This document shows positions 9,921 to 19,001 of a DNA stretch of 24,128 bases, one piece after another. How positions within the stretch are numbered: the stretch's first letter is position 1; each line of letters starts with the position of its first letter. The translations under genes were made by a program, and so were the position numbers. Source of the DNA: Amphimedon queenslandica (Eukaryota > Porifera > Demospongiae > Haplosclerida > Niphatidae); contig NW_003546421.1 in the NCBI RefSeq assembly GCF_000090795.2, forward strand, positions 41,600 to 65,727, read 5' to 3'. The notes under the pieces were generated by a model. That model did no database searches. It was given only the letters and a program-made list of their open reading frames with translations, and was not told the DNA's origin.

Positions 9921-12482
9921 TCATTTAAAATGTCCAACTTTGTATGGGCGAGAAAAGACTTGTGGCCTTGTTTCTGGGACATAATATATTGCTGAATTAC
10001 ATGCATCAGTAGTAGTACTGCTAGCAACAGTTTCATAGTAGCTATTAGTAATACTTGATGGTATTTTATTGCTCATCATGTCATATGTTGGGTTCTCTTT
10101 TGTAATAACTGGAATTTCATAATTTTCTTGAGTATAATTTGTTTTACCTTAATAGCATTCAATCAATATTAATATATTGTGCTCTTAATACCTTTTTTCC
10201 TCAGTATTATAATCATTGCAAATGATAGCATGAGAACAATAAATGTTGCAAGTCCAAGGAGACCACCCAGTATCATTATAATAATAATCTGTGATTGACC
10301 TATTGACAAAATAGTCATGTACATGAACATACTATGCTAATCCTACTTTGATTGCTAATATTTTTAGCAGCAGTAGTGTTATGTATTCCTGAACTAGACA
10401 ACGTAGTACTGGGTTTTATAGTACTGGGTTTTGTAGTACTGGGTTTTGTAGTACTGGGTTTTGTAGTACTGGGTTTTGTAGTACTGGGTTTCATTGAAAA
10501 TATTAATCCATTGCTGCTTTTGCTTTTTGTAGTACTTGAAAATTCTCTTTCTGTAAATTATTACAATGATTTTTTACTCAATAAGTTTTAACTGACCTTT
10601 GCTTGATGATTGAAAATCATCAATAAATGTGTATCCTATATAATAATACTGAAAACAATACAAATTCAAATTATTACTAACCTGTGTCTGATGGTTTAAT
10701 CCAGTCAACTGTGTATTCAATAACTATTGCTGGTGTCAGTATCTTTATTCCATTCTCAATATCATGTGCATATACAGTGTATGTTCCATTATCAGTAAAT
10801 GAATAGCATGTTCCATTAGTTTGTATTGATTGTGGTATCAGTGTTGTTGTTGTTGATGCTGTTATTAGTAGACATTCATTGAACACTTCAGTAACACAAA
10901 TAAAACAGACAATATCTTTATTCCTTTCTATTATTATATCCTTTACATTATATGTATCTATAATAAGTACATACATACACTTACTATACAAAATAGTATC
11001 TTACTTATTTCTGTTACATCGGTAGTACTAGTTTTATATGTACCAATTGCTGATACTGTTAGGTAATACAATGAATGATTATTTAGTTTTATATTCCAGT
11101 GTATAATATAAAACTCATCAATGTATTGAAGACTATCAATATCCAATGGATCTGATGTATTAATGTGTCCATTAACTTCAAACAGAATCAATTGCACATT
11201 ATTTATAAAGCACTGCTGTATCTAGTAATATAATTAATCTTATAGTGTATACTGTAAATTAATGCTCTTACTTGAAATCTTGTTATTAATGTTTCATTGT
11301 TTAGATATGATGCAGAGACATTGTCAGGTTTTGGTGTCATTGCTATAAGGAAGAGGAATTATATTAATAATATTTCCTGTACCTGTTGTAGAGATGATTC
11401 TAATGCTGTCGTTACATTCATTTGACATAGGCAGTGCCAGTTTGAAGGTATATGCATTACAAGAATACAAAATACCTTTAGTATAATTATATACATTGTT
11501 ATATTCAGTAGCAGTAATGATATCATTAACTGTTTGAAGTGAATTAGTGATATTCAAGACAAGTGTACTGTTGTTGTTAGGGATGATATTCCATGAGACT
11601 GTAATATTGTGAGGTGTAATGGATAATAATTCAAACCTATCTATAACTAATGAAGCTATAAGAGTTATGTTACATTGATTAATAATACCTTGATCTAGTC
11701 TGTATACAACATTAGTCCATCCTGATACTGCATCATAGCAGTCTATGTTAGTAGCATTATTAGTACGTGATAACGGATGATTAATATAATACCCACTACC
11801 ACTATTAATACCAACACCAGCTCTGTGTCTTGTCCATCGTATGAGTCCACACTTGTATATAAACACAGCATATGTAGCATTACTTTGATGAGCTAATACA
11901 ACCTGAAAATGATTAGACTACAAGAAAATTATTAATATGCATGTAATTATAGATACTATTAACCTCAGTATTGTTGCAATAATTATCACCAAATGGGCAT
12001 ACATCATGCCAGTAGGCCCACAGTATCCATTCAACAGATACATTACTACCAGTTGAAGTAGATAAGTAATCATTGACTTGATTACACAATGAAAGATTTG
12101 TTGTTGGAGTTATGATATCATAGCGTACTTCACCTCTCCCGTTTATGTTAATGTCATCCCAAAATGGAGCAATGACTGGAGTAGTAATTGGAAAAGAATT
12201 GGGACCATAGGCAGTGAAACTTGTTCCTAAACTAATCAGCCCATTAGTACTGATCTATAAATAATAAGTTACTAGTCTTGTACTAATTAGAGTTTAGCTA
12301 ACCCATGCTTCAGTATGGCATGATCCAAACCTTAGTGAAGAGGGCAGCAGTACCTTTTTAGCGTAATCATCATAGCCACTTATTATTGAATAGTCAGTAG
12401 GATACAGGAAGGGAAAGTAGTTACTCTCAGAGCTAACAAGGAGACCATTGAAGTAGATGAGTATCACAAACACTATCATCAT
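9921..12482 (-). CDS. Gene 4: NIDO-FN3-FN3 receptor with PSTTK-repeat stalk
   Basis: Ten exons: 12303-12482, 11964-12254, 11689-11902, 11383-11646, 11272-11342, 11005-11221, 10682-10957, 10347-10550, 10192-10299 and 9921-10147; 683 residues. It has a full-length NIDO exon of 97 codons like genes 1, 2 and 5. Intron 6 is 47 nt and must be spliced, because read-through runs into a stop. The stalk exon carries six tandem 15-nt units encoding PSTTK/PSTIK. The membrane helix is rich in Ile and Leu. The tail is of the second type: it starts GKTNYTQ and holds NYEIP, TYDMM (YxxM, the PI3K-p85-type consensus), SYYETV (ITIM-like), IYYVPE and RPYKVGHFK. It therefore pairs a gene-2-like ectodomain with a gene-6-like tail. 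A 39-nt in-frame cassette may lie between exons 7 and 8. Confidence 0.86.
10403..10492. repeat. 15-bp minisatellite (6 units) inside the stalk exon of gene 4
   Basis: The + strand unit GTAGTACTGGGTTTT occurs six times with only two or three substitutions. On the minus strand it encodes Lys-Pro-Ser-Thr-Thr repeats, a mucin-like spacer. The open frame on the + strand here is a by-product of the repeat. Confidence 0.9.
10597..10635 (-). other. Candidate 39-nt cassette exon in gene 4
   Basis: On the minus strand a TATTATATAG acceptor precedes 39 nt encoding GYTFIDDFQSSSK, followed by a GTCAGT donor. Both ends fit phase 1, so inclusion keeps the frame between exons 7 and 8. No other copy has it. 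Transcript support is needed. Confidence 0.25.
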
Positions 12483-12555
12483 CTTTCACTGGTATACCAA
12501 TATGAACTGGATGATAATCCCGACTGTGCGTTGTTATCAATGATCTTCACATATA

Positions 12556-12581
12556 TAATACTTTAAACATATCCTGTTGGC
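12556..12581. repeat. Direct repeat at left edge of the large insertion
   Basis: TAATACTTTAAACATATCCT plus GTTGGC just before the N gap recurs at 15514-15540 with one extra T. The uninterrupted type A spacers have it once. It marks where 2.9 kb has been inserted, or where contigs were joined. Confidence 0.85.
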
Positions 12582-12591
12582 NNNNNNNNNN
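12582..12591. other. Assembly gap (10 N)
   Basis: Ten undetermined bases. The open frame running across them starting at 12577 is not a gene. Confidence 0.99.
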
Positions 12592-12622
12592 GTCACAGCC
12601 CACACTACTAGTTCTATACCAT

Positions 12623-13178
12623 ATTATTCATCAACTGCACATTCAACTGTAAGTAATGGGTCATATAGTATAAAATCAACAATTTGGGAGAGACAATTAA
12701 TGTACATGATCACAAACAATGATAATTATGCACTGTTAATTTATTTGATTACTTATAAACATGTGGCATGCAGTTTTTTTATGTCAAATGGACAAGCTAT
12801 AAACTAGAATGATGCTATATCACTTTAAATTAGAGTACTGACATCTTTTATCTAAAACGTGTCAGTAAAACCAGCTCAAACTTTCTACACAGCATTAGTA
12901 CATCAATATGTATCAGAAAATGTAATAAAAATTGGGGTTGGTTTTGGAGTCATTTTTTGAAAAAGCATGGGCTATATAGTACAAGGTTTTTTCCAGGAAT
13001 TGGCATATTTTGAAAAATGGCCACAACTCAGAAACTTTCAATTGAAATCAGCTCTAACACTTACCAGGCAGTGGCGTCTCTGACATTTCATACAGCAATT
13101 AAAGCAATATTGAAATCAGAAACTGTTTTCCTGAAATAATAAAATCATTATGCCAACATCTGAGTGATAAAATCCAAA
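12623..13178. repeat. 556-bp tandem duplication, unit 1
   Basis: It repeats directly and immediately at 13179-13734. By eye I find two differences (12785 A versus G, and 13065 C versus T). It contains a CTCAAACTTTCTACAC core shared with the type B spacer repeats. There is no coding content. Confidence 0.92.
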
Positions 13179-13734
13179 ATTATTCATCAACTGCACATTC
13201 AACTGTAAGTAATGGGTCATATAGTATAAAATCAACAATTTGGGAGAGACAATTAATGTACATGATCACAAACAATGATAATTATGCACTGTTAATTTAT
13301 TTGATTACTTATAAACATGTGGCATGCAGTTTTTTTATGTCAGATGGACAAGCTATAAACTAGAATGATGCTATATCACTTTAAATTAGAGTACTGACAT
13401 CTTTTATCTAAAACGTGTCAGTAAAACCAGCTCAAACTTTCTACACAGCATTAGTACATCAATATGTATCAGAAAATGTAATAAAAATTGGGGTTGGTTT
13501 TGGAGTCATTTTTTGAAAAAGCATGGGCTATATAGTACAAGGTTTTTTCCAGGAATTGGCATATTTTGAAAAATGGCCACAACTCAGAAACTTTCAATTG
13601 AAATCAGCTCTAACATTTACCAGGCAGTGGCGTCTCTGACATTTCATACAGCAATTAAAGCAATATTGAAATCAGAAACTGTTTTCCTGAAATAATAAAA
13701 TCATTATGCCAACATCTGAGTGATAAAATCCAAA
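13179..13734. repeat. 556-bp tandem duplication, unit 2
   Basis: Second copy of the unit above, with no spacer between. It lies close to the N gap, so either a very recent duplication or two haplotypes placed end to end by the assembler would explain it. Confidence 0.92.
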
Positions 13735-14152
13735 CCTTAATTTCTTTAAAGCAAATTTTAAATGAAAAGATTTATTCAAAATTTTAACTCAATTCAATAA
13801 TGCAACTACGTGGAACCCTCTTATACATGACCATCAGTAACTTAAAAGTAAAATATTAATTATTATAGTGTAGCAATAATGTTTAATTTCAAACAACAAT
13901 ACTAGTTTGTATAGCTTCAATAATATTTTTCTTTCCCATTCATCTCCTCTTCCCCACTCACACACAGTCCTTGATTAATTCCCTTTACTAAATTCCAAAG
14001 ATTTTTTATTTATGAAGCACCATCTCTGGATGCATACAAGACTTGTTTGCCATGATTGCATGCAATAAACGTCATTATAGATCTAATAAATAGGCTGGTT
14101 GACTACCTTGATAAAATCAAGAGTACCTGTAGCTACATATGATTGTACTTTA
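13735..14152. other. AT-rich sequence, nothing identified
   Basis: Non-coding AT-rich DNA between the tandem duplication and the foldback element. I see no gene, repeat or RNA here. Confidence 0.5.
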
Positions 14153-15514
14153 ACTAGAACAAATTTAAATAATTATTTAGTGTAGGGTTGAGCCTCTGTT
14201 GGATTTGAACCTATAAAATGAATTCAAACAAGCCCCTGTAGGGTTGCTGGTATCAAACTATAAAATAAATTCAAACAAGCCCCTGTAGGGTTCTAGCACC
14301 ATTTAAACACCAACATGTCAACCCTACACTGCAGGTATAATTGTCCATTGATTATCATAACTTAATTTAATTAATTTAAAGGAATGCACAAGTTTTACCA
14401 TAATGCTTATCAAGAGTGGATAAGGAGGAGGGGAGAGTGTCTAACTGCCCTATGCTGCTAGTGATATGTGCGCGTAGAAGTCTTTCACAGTTTGTTTAGC
14501 ACCTTCTTTGACCTGTTTAAACATCAACAGCCATGATAGTAAATGGGTGTGTTTTTAATAACCTATATGGTGCACCCACCCACACGTGTAGTCACGATGT
14601 TTCAAGAGGAAGAGTCAGAACTACACAATCCAGATGATCATGACTGTTACAACAGATTGAGAGCATCTAATCTTGATGAGCGTCATGCCACTACACCTAA
14701 GCGCCCTAAAGCATCAAGAAAGAGGACATGGAGCCAAGAGTCAGAAGCCTCTGCTCCAGTGAACTCAGATCTGTAATACTTCGTTTTTAAGATCAACAGC
14801 AGTTAACAGCAGCAGCATGTCTCAAAAGTACATGTACCACATATTCTTTCACTTCTATTATTATCCTTACTCTTGATGTTGTGGGTCCCAATTGCAAGGG
14901 ACCAGACTAAAGGAGGATGATCATTGATCAAGAGCTTTTCATGTGTCAATAACAAACATTGTTTGTGTGCTTGTAAACTACAAATCTCTTCAGAGTGGTA
15001 CAAAGTGACTGGTACAACAAGGTGAGGTCAAATTCTGCTTCCAAGGTCTCTGTATGGTCTCTTGCTGCTCAGTTCAGCAGCCATTTTTATATTACAGTTA
15101 ACTTAAGTACACGCCCAACTATGGCTTCAGTGCAGTTATCACTTATTGTGCTAAATAAGGTATGCGGGAATGTACAAATAATAACCATGAAACTTCTACG
15201 CGCACATATCACTAGCAGCATAGGGCAGTTAGACACTCTCCCCTCCTCCTTATCCACTCTTGTGCTTATTTAATTGCCATACTAACATTAATAGCAATAC
15301 TCTCAGTGCTGCAAAGGCCATTTCATACCTGCAGTGTAGGGTTGACATGTTGGTGTTTAAATGGTGCTAGAACCCTACAGGGGCTTGTTTGAATTTATTT
15401 TATAGTTTGAAACCAGCAACCCTACAGGGGCTTGTTTGAATTCATTTTATAGGTTCAAACCCAACAGAGGCTCAACCCTACACTAAATAATTTTTTAAAT
15501 TTTTTTGTTCTAGT
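14153..15514. mobile_element. Nested foldback element, about 1.36 kb
   Basis: Outer arms 14153-14338 and 15325-15514 are inverted copies starting ACTAGAACAAA. Inner arms 14411-14481 and 15192-15262 are a perfect 71-bp inverted pair. Each outer arm contains a 150-bp unit (14180-14329 and 15334-15483) with its own 12-bp terminal inverted repeat GTGTAGGGTTGA, and each unit carries an internal direct repeat around CAAACAAGCCCCTGTAGGGTT-like sequence. The middle, about 14490-15190, is richer in GC and holds an open frame. No transposase is seen, so it is non-autonomous. It interrupts the type A spacer upstream of gene 4. Confidence 0.8.
14597..14776 (+). CDS. Short ORF carried inside the foldback element
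   Basis: From ATG 14597 (an upstream in-frame ATG is at 14543) there are 59 codons to TAA. The product is hydrophilic: an acidic start (MFQEEESELHNPDD), a middle with RLRASNLDERH, and a basic cluster KRPKASRKRTW that resembles a nuclear localisation signal. It does not look like random AT-rich translation. It could be a captured host exon or a fragment of an element protein. I do not recognise it. Confidence 0.3.
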   Translation: MFQEEESELHNPDDHDCYNRLRASNLDERHATTPKRPKASRKRTWSQESEASAPVNSDL

Positions 15515-15540
15515 AATACTTTAAACATATCCTGTTTGGC
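15514..15540. repeat. Direct repeat at right edge of the large insertion
   Basis: Second copy of the 26-nt sequence at 12556-12581. From here the type A spacer continues as in the uninterrupted copies. Confidence 0.85.
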
Positions 15541-15940
15541 TTATAAAAATTAGTTAGAATTAACTTAATAGAATAGTAAAATGGTACAATAGTCCATGTT
15601 AACTTAGTTTTGATTATTATTGTTCACTGTTGATTGTTCATAGACTATAGACTATAGTGATAAACATAATGTAACTTGTAAACTTTAAAAGGTTAAACTA
15701 TGTGTATAATATGAAACCTATTACCTGTAAATTGTCTATTAAACTTGTAAACAGGTATTATTTCTATTTACAGCCATCTGTTACTTATGCACAATATAAT
15801 AGAGGTTCAATTTACGTATGATGGTTGGTTTCTCTGTAGCTTATACTGATGACAGTGTGGTATGGATTTGGTTCAATACTTGCTTGTCTCTTTTCACTGC
15901 CAGTTTTATGTTAATTGTACTGTATCACCTCTACTTGTAG

Positions 15941-16132
15941 CTATCACAAACACAGTGGTATAATGTACTAGTGAGGATATTGTTTAATATCCTCCATAAT
16001 GACAATGATGATAAGCCTCTTTTAGATGTAACTGATTCTCATAAAACTGTCGATGAGCAGAGGAATGATATTGTACCCAGTTCTACTGATGTTTTTAGAC
16101 ATCGCAGGGAATCTGTTGTTGATCTATTTTGA
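15941..16132 (+). pseudogene. Orphan 3'-terminal exon on the + strand (copy 3)
   Basis: After CTACTTGTAG comes a 63-codon open frame ending in TGA: LSQTQWYNVLV, a shorter and partly changed Asp tract (HNDNDDDK), then the same PLLDVTDSHK to RHRRESVVDLF end as at 1351-1551. The two copies differ by whole codons in the tract and so stay in frame. No upstream exons are seen. It may be a relic, or the last exon of a small + strand gene. Confidence 0.5.
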
Positions 16133-16330
16133 AGGATTCATGCATGCAAACTTGATTTTTGCTTTTGTTTAATTTGTTGTCAATTTTTGCTGATAAAAAT
16201 ACATGAATGCAATTATCATCAGTTTATCATTCATTTGATTTTGTTTGTCACTTGCACTAATCTGCTGTGTTTATCATGTGCTGATAATAACATGCATTTC
16301 TGTACTTCAATAATTATTTACACTTATTTG

Positions 16331-16573
16331 TGAGAGTTTAACGCAGAGAGTAGGCAAATAGCTATTAGGCTATAAATGAACTGATTATCTTAAGGAGTAA
16401 AACTGAGAGAGAAGAATCACAGAGACAGAATCAAAAAGAACATCAAGAGAGAGAGATAGTAACATACAAAACTAATGCACAATATAGTACATCACATAGA
16501 TTAAATAATACAAACCACAACGAAAATAATTTACTATCATTTATAATCATTTAACAGTGGATACATACTAACA
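16331..16573. mobile_element. 243-bp insertion with 7-bp target duplication
   Basis: TTATTTG at 16324-16330 and again at 16574-16580 flanks sequence absent from the paralogous spacer near 1795-1815, where TTATTTG occurs once before CTAAGTTG. The insert has an AG-rich middle (about 16400-16470), no ORF and no clear terminal inverted repeats, so it may be a SINE or a decayed MITE. Confidence 0.65.
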
Positions 16574-16689
16574 TTATTTGCTAAGTTGTTTGCTAAATTT
16601 TACTTCACTATAATAAGCATAAATTTTTGCAGCATTTGCACACCATACTACATTACTTTTTATTTATGTGTGTGTCTTATGTCTATGAG

Positions 16690-18989
16690 TTATATGTACA
16701 ATGGATCGTTTAATGTTCCCCCAACTGGGCAAGATGAGACTTGAGGCCTTGTTTCTGGAGTATCATATACGGTTGACTTATCAGTAGTACTGATAATAAG
16801 GGAAGTATAGTTGCTGTGTTTATCAACATTAGTTGATGGTATTTCATTACGTATCATTTCATATGATGCTGGATCTTCTTTTGTGGCGACTTGGTTTTCA
16901 AAAGTACCTTGGTTTTCATCAGGGGTCTCTTGAGTATGGAGTATAGAATTTTCGGACTTTGCTTTACCTTCATAGCATTTAAATCATGATAATATATAAT
17001 GTATCCTTTTACCTTTTTTCCTCAGTATTACAATCATTGCTAGTGATAGTATGAGAACAGCAAATGTTGTGAGTCCAAGGAGACCTCCCAGTATTATAAT
17101 AATGATCTGTGATTGACCTACTGACAACAGAATCATGTGCATGTACATGTACATACTATGCAAATCATACTTTGATGGTCAATATTATTAGTAGTAGTTT
17201 GTGTTGGTTCAATCCAGTCAACTGTGTATTCAATAACTATTGCTGGTGTCAGTATCTTTATTCCATTCTCAATATCATGTGCATATACAGTGTATGTTCC
17301 ATTATCAGTAAATGAATAACATGTTCCATTAGTTTGTATTGATTGTGGTATCAGTGTTGTTATCATTAATTGACATTCATTGAACACTTCAGTAACACAA
17401 GTAAAACAGACAATATCTTCATTCCTTTTTATTATTATATCCTTTACATTATATGTATCTGTAATAAGTACATTCATACACTTACCATACATTGATAATA
17501 GTGTCTTACTTATTTCTGTTACATGATCAGAAGTACTAGTTCCATATGTACCAATTGCTGATACTGTTAGGTAATACAATGAATGATCATTTAGTTTTAT
17601 ATTCCAGTGTATAATATAAAACTCATCAATGTATTGAAGGCTATCAATATCCAATGAATCTGATGTATTAATGTGTCCATTAGCTGCAAGCAGAAATAAC
17701 TTTATTGCATTTGTAATCTTCTCATCTATCTGTAAATTGTTATAATACATTATTGACTGTTGATGCATACTTGAAATCTTATGATTATTGTTTCATTGAT
17801 TAGATATAATGCAGATACATTTTCAGGTTTTGGTGCTTTAAAAAAGTGATAATTGTAATTTTATTAAAATAAGTTAGTTGTACCTGTAGATATGATTCTA
17901 ATGCTGTCCTTACATCCGCTTGACATGCGCAGTGCCAGTTTAAAGGTATATTCGTTACAAGAAGAGAGGTCTTCAGTATAATTGTATACATTTTCATATT
18001 TAGTAACGTTAATTGTTTCATTAATTGTTTGAAGTGAATCACTGATACTAAGAATTAGTGTACTGTTGATATTTGGATTACTAAGTTCCCATGATACTGT
18101 AATATTGTCAGGTGTAATAGATAGGAATTCAAACTTATCTATAACTAATTAAACTATAAGAATATGCTACATCCATTAATAGTACCTTGATCTAGTCTGT
18201 ATACAATATTAGTCCATCCTGATACTGCATCATAGCAGTCTATATCAGTAACATTACTAGTATTAGCTAGTGGATGATTGATATAATACCCATCACCACT
18301 GTTAATACCAACACCAGCATCATATTCTGTCCATTCTATGAGTCCACACTTGTATATAAACACAGCATATGTGGCATTACTTTGATAAGCTAATACAACC
18401 TGAAAATGATTAGACTACAGGAAAAATTATTTAATATAAGTTATATATACTATCAACCTCAGTATCATTGCAAATATTATCACCATATGGACACAGATCA
18501 TACCAGTAGGCCCACAGTATCCATTCAACAGATACACTACTACCAGTTGAATTAGATAAGTAATCATTGACTTGATTGCACAATGAAAGATTTGTTGTTG
18601 GAGTTATAATAGCATAGCGTGCTTCACCTCTTCCAGTTAATTCATTGTCATTCCAAAATGGAGCAATGACTGGAGTAGAAATAGGAAAAGAATTGGGTTT
18701 GTAGGCATTGCCAAAACTTTTTCCTAAACTAATGAATCCATGAGTACTTATCTAAAGATAGAGTTGTTATGTACGGATAAGTATTGACTATATAAGATTA
18801 GCTAACCCATGCTTCAGTGTGACATGATAATCCAAACCTTAATGGGGATGGCAGTGACACATTTACAGCAGAATCAAGAACATCATCAAGTATTGAATAG
18901 TTAGTAGGATACAGGAAGGGAAGATAGTTACTCTCAGAGCTAACAAGGAGACCATTGAAGTAGATAAGTATCACAAACACTATTGTCAT
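16690..18989 (-). CDS. Gene 5: NIDO-FN3-FN3 receptor, stalk deleted, ENQ tyrosines lost
   Basis: Nine exons: 18807-18989, 18458-18751, 18186-18399, 17884-18144, 17771-17835, 17510-17729, 17171-17458, 17013-17117 and 16690-16967; 635 residues. The start at 18989 matches the other copies; an ATG four codons upstream (19001) is possible. It has a full NIDO exon of 98 codons. Intron 3 is 41 nt and must be spliced, because read-through meets a stop. Exon 7 runs directly into the last codons of the former stalk exon (WIEPTQTTTNNIDHQ), so intron 7 and most of the stalk are gone. The tail keeps two ENQ repeats but their tyrosines are Asp and Phe (PDENQ, TFENQ). SYEMI, SNYTSL and VYDTPE remain. The C-terminus differs, ending NDPLYI. 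Confidence 0.85.
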
Positions 18990-19001
18990 TTTATACTGCA
19001 T

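Larger units (their letters stand above)
15541..16689. other. Type A intergenic spacer (third copy, right part)
   Basis: Homologous to about 950-1933. It holds the second well-kept + strand exon and a 243-bp insertion, each listed separately. The remainder is AT-rich and non-coding, with the 3' flank of gene 5 at its right end. Confidence 0.65.

Noticed and set aside
10352-10591. Open frame on the + strand with VVLGFVVLGF repeats
   Set aside because: It is the reverse reading of the 15-bp stalk minisatellite of gene 4, and no other copy has it.
12577-12807. Open frame crossing the N gap
   Set aside because: It depends on undetermined bases and on the duplicated non-coding block.
12623-13734. 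CRISPR or satellite array
   Set aside because: Only two long units with no spacers; a tandem duplication describes it.
14803-15273. Further frames in the foldback interior on both strands
   Set aside because: They run into the inverted arms or overlap each other, and their composition is not protein-like.
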